Shown here in pieces: positions 1 through 7,902 of a stretch of 64,000 nucleotides of DNA. Numbering within the stretch: position 1 is the first letter of the stretch; every line of letters begins with the position of its first letter. Location: assembly GCF_003569745.1 (NCBI RefSeq), contig NZ_AP018498.1, positions 2,767,001 through 2,831,000 of the forward strand. Direction: 5' to 3'. Below the pieces are notes generated by a model that was not told the origin of the DNA, made no database searches, and saw only the letters and a list, made by a program, of their open reading frames with translations. The position numbers and the translations under genes are program-made. This DNA comes from Altererythrobacter sp. B11 (GTDB lineage Bacteria; Pseudomonadota; Alphaproteobacteria; Sphingomonadales; Sphingomonadaceae).

Positions 1-1186
1 GCAAGAGATTGTAGATCACATACGGTTGCCGGCCGACCTCCGTCGTGATCCAGCCAGCGATGACCGCCACGAAACCGCTGGGAGCCATGACCAAGGCTGC
101 GCGATGGAGCATGGGCCATTCGTAGAGCCTCTTGCGGAAGCGAGCGAACAGGCTCCACGCTCCGATACCGAGCATGGCAAAGCCGATCCCGACCATGATC
201 CGGAATGACCAGAAAACGAAGCCGACCGGCGGTTCCTCGTCGTCCGGGATCGTGTCCAGACCGGCGAGCGGCGCGTCGAGATCATGCTTTAGGATCAGCG
301 AAGATGCCTTGGGTATCTCAATTGCGTAGTCGACCCGCTTTTCCTCGCTGTTCGGAATGCCGAACAGGATCAGCGGTGCACCATCCGGATGGCTCTCGAA
401 GTGGCCTTCCATCGCCATGACCTTCTGCGGCTGATGTTCGAGGGTGTTGAGCCCGTGCATGTCGCCTGCGAAGATCTGGATCGGCGCAACGATGGCCGCC
501 ATCCACATCGCCATCGAGAACATCTTGCGCGCGTGCAGGTTTGTCCGGTCCTTGAGAAGGTGCCAGGCCCCGACCCCGCCGACCACGAAGGCGGTCGTGA
601 GGTAAGCTGCGATGACGGTATGGACCAGGCGATAGGGGAAGCTGGGGTTGAAGACGATGTCCCACCAGCTTTCACCCGGCAGGTATTGCCCGTTCGCCCC
701 GATTTCATATCCTACGGGGGTCTGCATCCAGCTGTTAACCGACAGGATCCAGAAGGCGCTGATGAAGGTGCCAACAGCGACCATGAGCGTGGCGGCGAAG
801 TGCAGCTTCTTGCCGACCTTGTTCATGCCGAAGAGCATGACGCCAAGGAAGCCAGCTTCGAGGAAGAACGCGGTCAGCACCTCGTAGGCCATCAGCGGGC
901 CGATAACCGGCCCCGCAATATCAGAGAAAACCGACCAATTCGTGCCGAACTGGTAGGACATCACGATGCCCGAAACGACGCCCATTGCGAAGGCGATGGC
1001 GAAGATCTTCAGCCAATATTTGAAGAGATCGAGATAGATCGCCTTGCCTGTCTTGAGCCACAGACCCTCGAGCACTGCCAGATAGCTTGCGAGACCGATG
1101 GAAAAGGCCGGGAAGATGAAGTGAAAGCTTACCGTGAAGGCGAACTGGATGCGGGCCAGCAGCAGGGCATCGAGCTGTTCGAACAT
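1..1186 (-). CDS. cydA: Cytochrome bd-type ubiquinol oxidase subunit I (CydA/CioA), partial
   Basis: Quinol-oxidising, haem-bearing subunit of a cytochrome bd terminal oxidase in the inner membrane, cut by the window edge after about 395 codons. Visible family marks are the N-terminal haem-ligand region SFHFIFPAFSIG, the FRIMVG segment with the axial Met, and GWITTEVGRQPY near the edge; most relatives have Trp where this has Tyr. The Q-loop is short, as in the CioA (cyanide-insensitive) subgroup. The ATG at 1186 lies 4 bases after the stop of the small HTH gene, so it is the last visible gene of an operon that starts with sulfide:quinone oxidoreductase. Subunit II would be expected just outside the window. 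Identity is secure; bd versus CIO subtype is inferred. Confidence 0.93.
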   Translation of the reverse strand, partial: MFEQLDALLLARIQFAFTVSFHFIFPAFSIGLASYLAVLEGLWLKTGKAIYLDLFKYWLKIFAIAFAMGVVSGIVMSYQFGTNWSVFSDIAGPVIGPLMAYEVLTAFFLEAGFLGVMLFGMNKVGKKLHFAATLMVAVGTFISAFWILSVNSWMQTPVGYEIGANGQYLPGESWWDIVFNPSFPYRLVHTVIAAYLTTAFVVGGVGAWHLLKDRTNLHARKMFSMAMWMAAIVAPIQIFAGDMHGLNTLEHQPQKVMAMEGHFESHPDGAPLILFGIPNSEEKRVDYAIEIPKASSLILKHDLDAPLAGLDTIPDDEEPPVGFVFWSFRIMVGIGFAMLGIGAWSLFARFRKRLYEWPMLHRAALVMAPSGFVAVIAGWITTEVGRQPYVIYNLL

Positions 1187-1190
1187 GTCT

Positions 1191-1346
1191 TTATCCGTGT
1201 TGCTTTTCGGCGCGTGCCTTGCGCCAGCGATAGTAGGTCTTTTCGGAAATTCCGATTTCGCGGCAGCTCTCGCAAACGCCTTTTCCCGACGCGATCAAAG
1301 CTGCGATCTCCCTGCAACGGGCATCTTTGTCAGGAATGGTGGGCAT
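1191..1346 (-). CDS. 51-residue stand-alone helix-turn-helix microprotein
   Basis: A short gene between sulP and cydA. Its ATG overlaps the sulP stop (ATGA) and its TAA lies 4 bases before the cydA ATG, so it is wired into the operon by translational coupling. The product (51 aa, basic) contains CREIGISEKTYYRWRKARAE, which matches the helix-turn-helix of IS3-type OrfA proteins, but the leucine zipper and the rest of a transposase are absent. Two Cys sit inside the HTH (VCESCRE). It may be a domesticated DNA-binding protein regulating the operon or an inert leftover. The exact nesting argues for a real gene; function unknown. Confidence 0.6.
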   Translation of the reverse strand: MPTIPDKDARCREIAALIASGKGVCESCREIGISEKTYYRWRKARAEKQHG

Positions 1347-3166
1347 CAGATCATACCTCTCGCAGCATCGGGGATTGGTTCAGCTGGCGGTCCGCCGTTC
1401 GTTGCCAATTCCCGGAATGCGCGGTTCTGCGACAGGAAGACCTGCCCGTTGAGTTCGTCAACGAAGTGGGTCCGCTTCAGCCGGTCCATGACGGGGCCCT
1501 TCACTTCGGAAAGATGCAGCCCGATCCCGGCGTCGGTCATGCGGTGATTGATCGCCTCAAGGCTTTCTAGGCCGGAAGCGTCGATTTCGTTGACCGCGCT
1601 GCACATCAGGATGACGTGGCGCACCTCTGGGCGGTCGGCGACCTCTTCCAACACGTATTCCTCGAGCCATCGCGCATTGAGGTAGGTCAGGCTCTCGTCG
1701 ATCCGGACCGAGAGGACGTGCGGCACGGTAAAGACCTTGTGGCGGTCGACATTACGGAAGTGCTCGGTCTCGGGGACGCGGCCGACGATGGCGGCATGGG
1801 GGCGGCTGGCGCGCCAGAGATAGAGAAGGAGGCCGACGCCAACGCCCGCGATCACACCCAGCTCGACGCCCGCAAGCAGCGTGATAGCGATCGTCGCCAT
1901 GTGCGCGGCGAAGTCGGCCTTGGAGTAGTTCCAGAGCTGGCCGGGAGTCTTGAGATCGACGAGGCTGAGAACCGCGACGATGATCGTTGCAGCCAATGTG
2001 GCGATGGGCAGGCTGTAGAGCAGCGGGGTCAGGAACAGTCCCGCCAGCGCAATACCGACAGCGGTGTAAGCTCCGGCTGCGGGCGTCTCGGCCCCGGCGT
2101 CGAAGTTGACGACCGAGCGCGCAAATCCGCCGGTGACGGGGTAGCCCCCGGAAAAGGCACTGGCGATGTTCGATGCGCCAAGGCCGATAAGCTCCTGGTT
2201 CGGTGCAATCCGTTGACGGCGTTTAGCCGCAAGCGTCTGCGCAACCGATACGCTTTCGACGAAGCCGATGATCGAAATGAGCAGCGCGGGGACCCACAGT
2301 TGCCCGATTAGACCCAGATCGGTCGATGGCAGGGCGAAAGGCGGAAGACCCTGCGGAATTGCACCGACGAGGTTCACACCGCGATCCTCGAGATTGAGGC
2401 CGATGGCGGCAAGGATCGTCGCAACAACTGCTACGACCGGACCTGCCTTGGCCGCGATGTCGGCGGCTCGTGAAGATAGACCCATCGCGACCAAGGCCGG
2501 CTTCAAGCCCTTTCGGACCCAGAAGAGGAACAACGTCGCTGGAATCCCAATGGCGAGCGTCCACGGATTGACCGTGTCGATTGCCGCCGCGAGCCCGCCG
2601 AGCATCTCGGGCCAGTTGTCGCCGCCTGCCGATACGCCGAGAATGTGCTTCAACTGGCTCGTCGCGATCAGGATGCCGCTGGCGGTGATGAAGCCGCTGA
2701 TGACGGGGTGCGAGAGGAGGTTGGCCAAGAAGCCCATCCGCAGGAATCCGAGCACGGCCAGCATCACACCGGACAAGGCTGCAAGGGTGATTGCCGCCTC
2801 GAGATAAAGTTCAGTCCCCTGCGCCGCTACGGCTCCGGCAGCGCTCGCCGTCATCAGCGACACAACCGCCACGGGCCCCACCGCAAGCGTCCGGCTGGTG
2901 CCGAAGATCGCGTAGGCGACCAGCGGCAAGATCGAGGCGTAAAGGCCCACGACCGGCGGCAACCCCGCCAGCAGCGCATAAGCGAGGCTTTGCGGGATCA
3001 GCATAATTGTTACGATGATCGCCGCGACGAGATCGTTCGTCAGGACCGATCCGTTGTAGGTCCGGCCCCACTCGAGGATCGGGAGGTATTGCGCCAACAG
3101 CCCGGGCTTTTGCCTGCGAGGCAAACCGGACGGCTCGCCAATCGGCCCTGGATTGCTGTCGCTCAC
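1346..3166 (-). CDS. SulP family anion (sulfate/bicarbonate) transporter with STAS domain
   Basis: Integral membrane anion transporter of the SulP/SLC26 family. Residues about 35-430 carry the membrane domain, with family segments such as LIPQSLAYALLAGLPPVVGLY and GGYPVTGGFARSVVNFDAGA; about 460-580 is a cytoplasmic STAS domain (HVILMCSAVNEIDASGLESL). A GTG start at 3166 is preferred because it lies 2 bases after the sqr stop with AAGAAGG upstream; an ATG at 3205 would overlap sqr by 37 bases. Between sqr and a bd oxidase, moving sulfate or sulfite across the membrane is the likely role, but substrate and direction cannot be read from sequence. Confidence 0.9.
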   Translation of the reverse strand: MSDSNPGPIGEPSGLPRRQKPGLLAQYLPILEWGRTYNGSVLTNDLVAAIIVTIMLIPQSLAYALLAGLPPVVGLYASILPLVAYAIFGTSRTLAVGPVAVVSLMTASAAGAVAAQGTELYLEAAITLAALSGVMLAVLGFLRMGFLANLLSHPVISGFITASGILIATSQLKHILGVSAGGDNWPEMLGGLAAAIDTVNPWTLAIGIPATLFLFWVRKGLKPALVAMGLSSRAADIAAKAGPVVAVVATILAAIGLNLEDRGVNLVGAIPQGLPPFALPSTDLGLIGQLWVPALLISIIGFVESVSVAQTLAAKRRQRIAPNQELIGLGASNIASAFSGGYPVTGGFARSVVNFDAGAETPAAGAYTAVGIALAGLFLTPLLYSLPIATLAATIIVAVLSLVDLKTPGQLWNYSKADFAAHMATIAITLLAGVELGVIAGVGVGLLLYLWRASRPHAAIVGRVPETEHFRNVDRHKVFTVPHVLSVRIDESLTYLNARWLEEYVLEEVADRPEVRHVILMCSAVNEIDASGLESLEAINHRMTDAGIGLHLSEVKGPVMDRLKRTHFVDELNGQVFLSQNRAFRELATNGGPPAEPIPDAARGMI

Positions 3167-3168
3167 GA

Positions 3169-4401
3169 TTAGGCAGCCTTCTTCAGGTGCGGCTTGGCCA
3201 TCCATTCATGGCCCTTCAGCATACCGTTCCAGTAAATCCACGGCAGCGCCTCTGACTTCAGAAGCCAGCTGAGCTTCCGCGGCTTTGTGCCGTCGATTAC
3301 CCACTTCGGGAAGCTCGGAAGAAGTTTTCCATCATAACCAAATTCGGCGAGCACAATCTTTCCGCGTTCCACGGTCAGCGGGCAGGAGCCGTAGCCATCG
3401 TAATCGGCCACAGCCTGCTTTGCATCGAGCTGGGCGAGCGCATTGACCGCGACGATTGGTGCCTGTTTGCGCGCAGCCGCCATTGTCTTGGCGTTGGGCG
3501 TAGATCCCGCATCGCCGAGACCAAACACGTTGGGATAGCGAACATGCTGTAGCGTGAACTTGTCGACGTCGACAAAGCCGCTTTCGGCATTCGCGAGAGG
3601 ACTGTCGGCGACGAACTGCGGGGCTACCTGCGGCGGAACCGCATGGAGCATGTCGAACTCGACCGTCTCTTCACCGGCCTCGGTTTTGAAAACGGCTTGC
3701 TTGCCGGAGCCCTCGACCGCAACGAGTGTCTGGTTGAGCTGCAAATCGATCCCGTATTTTTCGACATATTCCATCAGCGCCGGGACGTATTCCTTCACAC
3801 CGAAAAGGACGCCGCCAGCGTTGCGGAATTCGACATCGATGTTGCCGAGAACGCCGCGCTCCATCCAAGCATCGCATGACAGATACATGGCCTTCTGCGG
3901 TGCACCTGCGCATTTGATAGGCATCTGCGGTTGGCTGAAGATCGCACGCCCCGATTTCAGGTTGCGCACAAGCTCCCAGGTGTAGGGTGCCAGATCGTAG
4001 CGATAATTGGATGTGACGCCGTTCTTGCCGAGTGTCTCTTCCAGCCCGTCGATCTTCTCCCAGGCGAGCCGGATGCCCGGAGCGACAATCAAAATACCGT
4101 AGGTGATCGTCGTGCCGTCGCTGAGCGTGACCTGATTGTTTTCGGGCTGGAAAGACGCGGCGGCCGTTTTCAACCAGGTCGCCTGTTTCGGCATTACGCT
4201 CGCTGTGGTGCGCTTGGTCGTTGACGCTTCGAAGACACCGCCACCGACCATCGTCCACCCGGGCTGATAATAGTGATCTTCGCTAGGCTCGACGATTGCG
4301 ATATTGAGTGACGGGCGCCGCTTCAGCATGGACGATGCAGTCGCAATTCCTGCTGAACCTCCGCCGATGATGACTACTTCGTGTTTCAGGCTTCGGGCCA
4401 T
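3169..4401 (-). CDS. sqr: Sulfide:quinone oxidoreductase
   Basis: FAD-dependent membrane-associated enzyme oxidising sulfide to sulfane sulfur and passing electrons to quinone (410 aa). The N-terminal Rossmann motif VVIIGGGSAGIATASSM binds FAD, and EDHYYQPGWTMVGGG is the classic SQR signature. The stretch MPIKCAGAPQKAMYLSCDAW carries the family Cys and resembles the mitochondrial (type II) SQOR branch. A second flavin-contact region, VFGLGDAGSTPNAKT, is also present. It is the first intact gene of sqr-sulP-HTH-cydA. Its promoter region now ends at an IS insertion 140 bases upstream, so expression may be altered. The type II assignment is inferred from similarity by eye. Confidence 0.93.
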   Translation of the reverse strand: MARSLKHEVVIIGGGSAGIATASSMLKRRPSLNIAIVEPSEDHYYQPGWTMVGGGVFEASTTKRTTASVMPKQATWLKTAAASFQPENNQVTLSDGTTITYGILIVAPGIRLAWEKIDGLEETLGKNGVTSNYRYDLAPYTWELVRNLKSGRAIFSQPQMPIKCAGAPQKAMYLSCDAWMERGVLGNIDVEFRNAGGVLFGVKEYVPALMEYVEKYGIDLQLNQTLVAVEGSGKQAVFKTEAGEETVEFDMLHAVPPQVAPQFVADSPLANAESGFVDVDKFTLQHVRYPNVFGLGDAGSTPNAKTMAAARKQAPIVAVNALAQLDAKQAVADYDGYGSCPLTVERGKIVLAEFGYDGKLLPSFPKWVIDGTKPRKLSWLLKSEALPWIYWNGMLKGHEWMAKPHLKKAA

Positions 4402-4425
4402 GACAAACTCTCCAATGTCTTTTCG

Positions 4426-4543
4426 TTATTCGCCAAGCCGGTCGCGCAAGCCCGACAGATCGTAGCCGACGCACTGCGCACGTTCGATGCGCGCGTCGGC
4501 AGTTTCATTCTCGACGTTGGCGAGAGCATCGAGCGTAATGGAG
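4426..4543 (-). pseudogene. C-terminal remnant of a gene cut by the IS3 element
   Basis: On the minus strand an open frame runs from the left IS end to a TAA at 4426-4428, just before sqr. Its last residues include LDALANVENETADARIERAQ and CVGYDLSGLRDRLGE, with ordinary coding composition. It looks like the tail of a gene that once preceded sqr in the same operon and was truncated by the IS. I do not recognise the family. Confidence 0.45.
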
Positions 4544-4607
4544 TGAGGTGGTCCCGGAAATCTGGACAGGGTGCTAAGCTAATCCCGACCTGAGGAATGG
4601 ACGGGAA

Positions 4608-4892
4608 ATGAAGAAGACGAGGAAGCGGTACAGCGCAGATTTCAAGGCGAAGGTGGCGCTGGAGGCGCTCCGGGGTGACCTGACCCTGGCCGAGCTGGCA
4701 GCGAAGCATGGCATCCACCATACGATGATCGCGGCCTGGAAGCGCCAGGCTGTCGAGGGAATGGGGAGCACGTTCTCCGGAGCCGGCGATGCAGCCAAGG
4801 CAGCCAGCGAGGCCGAGGTGGAGAAGCTGCACGCCAAGATCGGCCAGTTGGTCGTGGAGCGGGATTTTTTAGCCAAAGCCTCCGGTCGATGA
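4608..4892 (+). CDS. IS3-family transposase OrfA
   Basis: 94-residue DNA-binding half of the transposase. RKRYSADFKAKVALEALRGD starts the helix-turn-helix, and the second half is a leucine-zipper-like helix (EVEKLHAKIGQLVVERDFLA). The ATG at 4608 follows GAGGAATGGACGGGAA. The last codons contain the heptamer T TTT TTA at 4865-4871, a canonical -1 slippage motif, and the -1 frame is open from there into OrfB. A fused OrfAB transposase is therefore possible, the usual expression mode for IS3 elements. Confidence 0.92.
   Translation: MKKTRKRYSADFKAKVALEALRGDLTLAELAAKHGIHHTMIAAWKRQAVEGMGSTFSGAGDAAKAASEAEVEKLHAKIGQLVVERDFLAKASGR
4865..4871 (+). other. Predicted -1 frameshift slippery heptamer in the IS transposase
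   Basis: TTTTTTA in the OrfA reading frame as GAT TTT TTA. Slipping one base back here continues in the OrfB frame without a stop (reading SQSLRSMSVARR). IS3 elements commonly use A-rich slippery heptamers; a T-run is a less usual form. Confidence 0.5.
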
Positions 4893-5779
4893 GCGTGGCA
4901 CGGAGGCGTTCGATGATCGAACCTGCTCACCACCGGCTGTCGATTGCGGCGCAATGCCGGCTGCTGTCGATCAGCCGGTCTTCCTATTATTATGCGCCGG
5001 TGCCGGAGACCGACGAGACGCTGGCACTGATGCGGATGATCGACGCGGCGTTCCTCGACATGCCATGGTATGGTAGCCGCCAGATGGTCCGGCACCTGCG
5101 CCGCGAGGGCCACGATGTCGGCCGACGACGTGTGCGGCGGCTGATGGCGAAGATGGGCTTGTCGCCGATTTACCAGCGCCCTCGGACCAGCGATCCGAAC
5201 CCGCAGCACCGGATCTATCCGTATCTTCTGCGCAAACTGGTGATCGAGCGCCCCAACCAGGTGTGGTGCGCCGATGTGACGTATATCCCGATGCGCCGGG
5301 GCTTCTTGTATCTGGTCGCGGTGATGGACTGGGCGACCCGCAAGGTGCTGGCCTGGCGGCTGTCGAATACGATGGACGCCGGCTTCTGCGTCGCCGCACT
5401 GGAAGATGCGCTGGCGCGCTTCGGTAAGCCGGAGATCTTCAATACGGATCAGGGTAGCCAGTTCACCAGCTTCGCCTTCACCAGCGTGCTGCGCAACGCA
5501 GAGGTCAAGATCAGCATGGACGGTCGAGGCCGTTGGATGGATAATGTGTTCATCGAGCGGCTGTGGCGATCTCTGAAGTATGAATGCGTCTATCTCCACG
5601 CCTTCGAGACCGGCTCGGAGCTGCGCACTGGCCTCCGGCGATGGATCACCTATTACAACACGCAGCGACCGCACTCGGGTCTCGCCGGGCGGACCCCGGC
5701 AGAGGCCTACGGGCGGATCAGCGAACCAGATCATGGGGGGCATGCCCCCCATGATCTGACGACCAGACTGGCGGCATAA
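4889..5779 (+). CDS. IS3-family transposase OrfB (DDE integrase)
   Basis: 296-residue catalytic half. An HTH_21-like region at about 40-100 precedes the rve integrase core. The DDE triad is visible as Asp in VWCADVTYIPMRRG, Asp in FNTDQGSQFTS and Glu in VFIERLWRSLKYE. The ATG at 4889 overlaps the OrfA stop as ATGA, so it can also be made by coupled initiation. The C-terminal codons include a perfect 32-base palindrome at 5727-5758. Confidence 0.94.
   Translation: MSVARRRSMIEPAHHRLSIAAQCRLLSISRSSYYYAPVPETDETLALMRMIDAAFLDMPWYGSRQMVRHLRREGHDVGRRRVRRLMAKMGLSPIYQRPRTSDPNPQHRIYPYLLRKLVIERPNQVWCADVTYIPMRRGFLYLVAVMDWATRKVLAWRLSNTMDAGFCVAALEDALARFGKPEIFNTDQGSQFTSFAFTSVLRNAEVKISMDGRGRWMDNVFIERLWRSLKYECVYLHAFETGSELRTGLRRWITYYNTQRPHSGLAGRTPAEAYGRISEPDHGGHAPHDLTTRLAA
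5727..5758. repeat. Perfect 32-base palindrome inside the end of OrfB
   Basis: Arms CAGATCATGGGGGG and CCCCCCATGATCTG flank a self-complementary CATG, giving a perfect 32-base inverted repeat that encodes EPDHGGHAPHD near the OrfB C-terminus. As RNA it would form a strong hairpin just before the OrfB stop and may act as a terminator or translation block; there is no U-tract. Confidence 0.75.
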
Positions 5780-5839
5780 TCACATCGGGGATTAGCTTAA
5801 CTTCGTCGCCGACCTGTCCAAGAAGGCGGAACCACCTCA

Positions 5840-6055
5840 CCACCTCGCCGTGCGCCGCAGCAACAGCGAATCGAAAATTGGCAATTCCGCGCAACGCTCT
5901 AGCTCGAAATCTTTGGCTAACCTTGCGAGGGCCGGACCTAATTGGACATTCAATCCGGGGAGACGAGATGTCGTGGGAACATCAAGCTCGCCGTTCGTTT
6001 CCAAGACAGCAGTGATGCCAATATCAATCCCATGCTCTTCGTCGCTGGCAGACAC
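5840..6055 (-). pseudogene. Possible 5' remnant of an IS-disrupted gene, family unknown
   Basis: A minus-strand open frame starts with GTG at 6055 (SASDEEHGIDIGITAVLETN) and runs about 70 codons to a stop created at the IS right end. It lies on the same strand as the fragment at 4426-4543, so both could be pieces of one gene split by the element. No family is recognised and the opposite strand is also open here, so this is tentative. Confidence 0.25.
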
Positions 6056-6087
6056 GTCTGAAGTTGAGCGCTTGAAGGAGTAGACAC

Positions 6088-6519
6088 ATGGATGGGCTCA
6101 TCGATCTGGACAACAAGCTCCACGTTTTCACACGTGCGCCGAACGAAGCGGATCTGAGAGATCTCTCACGAGCCGGCATTCGGTCCGTTGTCAATCTGCG
6201 CGCACCCGGAGAAAACGGCGAGGTCTTAGCTCCGGTTACCGAGGGTGAGGTGGCGGCGAAAAGCGGGTTGGCCTACCTGAGCTTCCCGGTGACACCCGCG
6301 GATCTCAACGCAAGGACCGCCTCGACCATCCGTGCCGAAATGGAGCAACTGCCGACACCCATCGCCATTCATTGTGCTAGCGGCAAGCGGGCTAGCCTGA
6401 TGGCCCTGGCTCACTGGGCTCACCGGCAGGACGCGGGCGCAAGCGAAGCCGCGGCCAAGGCCGAAGCCGCTGGACTCAAAGTCAGCGAGGCCGATCTCCA
6501 GCCCCTGATCGAACCTTAG
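6088..6519 (+). CDS. DUF442 / beta-lactamase-hydrolase-like phosphatase domain protein
   Basis: 143-residue protein of the DUF442 (BLH) group, which has a dual-specificity-phosphatase-like fold and is commonly linked to persulfide dioxygenases. The active-site loop is readable as HCASGKRAS (HCxxGxR). AAGGAG lies 7 bases before the ATG. It precedes the persulfide dioxygenase by 9 bases, and the two domains are fused in some homologues, supporting a joint role in sulfur metabolism or its signalling. The physiological substrate of the family is not established. Confidence 0.85.
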   Translation: MDGLIDLDNKLHVFTRAPNEADLRDLSRAGIRSVVNLRAPGENGEVLAPVTEGEVAAKSGLAYLSFPVTPADLNARTASTIRAEMEQLPTPIAIHCASGKRASLMALAHWAHRQDAGASEAAAKAEAAGLKVSEADLQPLIEP

Positions 6520-6528
6520 GCGCAGGTC

Positions 6529-7290
6529 ATGATCTTTCGACAATTGTTCGAACCCGAATCCTCGACCTACACCTACCTTTTCGGCTGGCAGGACACCGGC
6601 GAGGCCCTGTTGCTCGATCCGGTGGTGGAGACAATCGAACGCGATCTTCAAACTATCAACGAACTTGGCCTGCGGCTTGCCTACACGCTCGACACGCACA
6701 TCCATGCAGACCACATCAGCTCCGCCTGCCGGTTGCGAGCGCTGACAGACTGCAAGGTCGCCTATCCTGCGCAGGACGATCTCCCCTGCGCGGATATCGG
6801 CGTCACCGAGGATCGGCCGCTAAATCTTGGAGGCTTGAATTTCCGGCCCCTGTTCACTCCGGGCCACACGGATACGCACCATTGCTATCTTCTGGATCAG
6901 GGCGGACAGCAAAGGGTATTTACCGGGGATGCGTTGCTGATCGATGGCTGCGGCCGAACGGACTTTCAGAATGGTGACACGGTTGCGCTCTATCGCTCGG
7001 TTCACGACAAGATTTTTACCTTGCCCCCGGACACCCTGGTCTATCCCGCACACGATTATCAGCATCGGCACGTCTCCACCGTCGCGCAGGAACGTGAGCG
7101 CAACCCGCGGTTGAACGACGCGATCCGACTTGAAGAGTTCGAGGATATCATGACCAATCTCGACCTTGCCTATCCGAAAAAAATCGATGTGGCGGTACCG
7201 GCCAACCGCAGATGTGGCGATTGCCCCGAAGATGCCGTGGAACAACTTCATCGAATTGGCGGCAAGTCCCCCCAGGGCTGGCCGAGCTAG
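6529..7290 (+). CDS. Persulfide dioxygenase, ETHE1-like metallo-beta-lactamase fold
   Basis: 253-residue non-haem iron dioxygenase candidate that oxidises glutathione persulfide to sulfite. Metal ligands are visible in DTHIHADHISS (HxHxDH), FTPGHTDTHHC (His) and VFTGDALLIDGCGRTDFQ (Asp), followed by VYPAHDYQHR. The GCGRTDFQ signature is typical of ETHE1/PDO rather than glyoxalase II. It forms an operon with the DUF442 gene and stands near sqr, completing an SQR-to-PDO sulfide disposal route. The C-terminal CGDC pair is unassigned. Confidence 0.93.
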   Translation: MIFRQLFEPESSTYTYLFGWQDTGEALLLDPVVETIERDLQTINELGLRLAYTLDTHIHADHISSACRLRALTDCKVAYPAQDDLPCADIGVTEDRPLNLGGLNFRPLFTPGHTDTHHCYLLDQGGQQRVFTGDALLIDGCGRTDFQNGDTVALYRSVHDKIFTLPPDTLVYPAHDYQHRHVSTVAQERERNPRLNDAIRLEEFEDIMTNLDLAYPKKIDVAVPANRRCGDCPEDAVEQLHRIGGKSPQGWPS

Positions 7291-7447
7291 GCTCAGGATC
7301 TGTTAAATTGCCGCCGTAGCGAATGAACGCCTGATTCCGTGACGGTGAGAGGCCCGGGTTCGTCGAGCTTGGAGTCCGCGAGCAGCTGACGGGACCCCTG
7401 GTTTTGCTCAACGCATGATTAGAGTCTGGCCCCGATGGTAAGGACGG

Positions 7448-7618
7448 ATGATGAAGCGAACGAGGTTTACGGAAGAGCAGATCATTGGTGTGTTGAAGGA
7501 GGCCGAGGTTGGTGCGAAGACCGGCGACCTGACCCGGCGGCACGAGGCATCGGAAGCGACGATCTATAGCTGGAAGGCCAAGTATGGCGACCTGGATGTG
7601 CCGGAAGCCCAGCGGTAG
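7448..7618 (+). pseudogene. Truncated IS3-family OrfA fragment (IS407-like)
   Basis: 56 codons from ATG to TAG. The start MMKRTRFTEEQIIGVLKEAE and the segment ATIYSWKAKYG are the conserved N-terminal half of an IS407-type OrfA. It stops where the leucine-zipper part should begin, and no OrfB follows. It is unrelated in detail to the complete IS upstream, so a second, decayed insertion is indicated. The left end may begin near 7417. Confidence 0.8.
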
Positions 7619-7902
7619 TGGGCACTGTGTCGTTTCTACATCGGGTTTCCCTCACTATCGTACGAGCCCAGTCTCCTCGCGTACAAGCCGATTGGGGCAA
7701 CAGCGGTGCATGTTGATCTCCGATCGGGCGATGGAGTACGGCCGGGCTTGGTCCTACAAAATGGACGGCCGTTTCGCTTTGGCAAGCGTTCTAACGGACC
7801 AGGCCTGCGCGGGGTGCCTGGCGTTTGACGGTGCCCATTGTCGTCCGCAATGCCTGGACCGCTAGAGATGATCATTTCACCCGCCTCTCTGGGGAACGTG
7901 CG

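Larger units (their letters stand above)
4544..5839 (+). mobile_element. Complete IS3-family insertion sequence (about 1.3 kb)
   Basis: Two overlapping transposase frames lie between imperfect terminal inverted repeats. The left end begins TGAGGTGGTCCCG at 4544, and the right end read in reverse begins TGAGGTGGTTCCG, ending at 5839. Over about 27 bases the ends agree at roughly 20 positions, including the shared inner TGGACAGG. The bases flanking the two ends do not form an obvious 3-5 bp direct repeat, which suggests rearrangement or deletion after insertion. Both transposase frames are intact, so the element may still move. Confidence 0.88.

Noticed and set aside
389-1570. Long plus-strand open frame of 393 codons
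   Set aside because: It lies opposite cydA, the HTH gene and the sulP end, whose minus-strand translations match known families; this one is His/Arg-rich without signatures.
1616-2311. 231-codon plus-strand frame
   Set aside because: Antisense shadow of the SulP gene in GC-rich DNA; no family-like motif.
4574-5752. 392-codon minus-strand frame
   Set aside because: Antisense to both transposase frames, which carry the DDE motif and HTH.
7619-7902. Open frames between the IS fragment and the methyltransferase
   Set aside because: No motif, no ribosome site; probably IS-adjacent debris.
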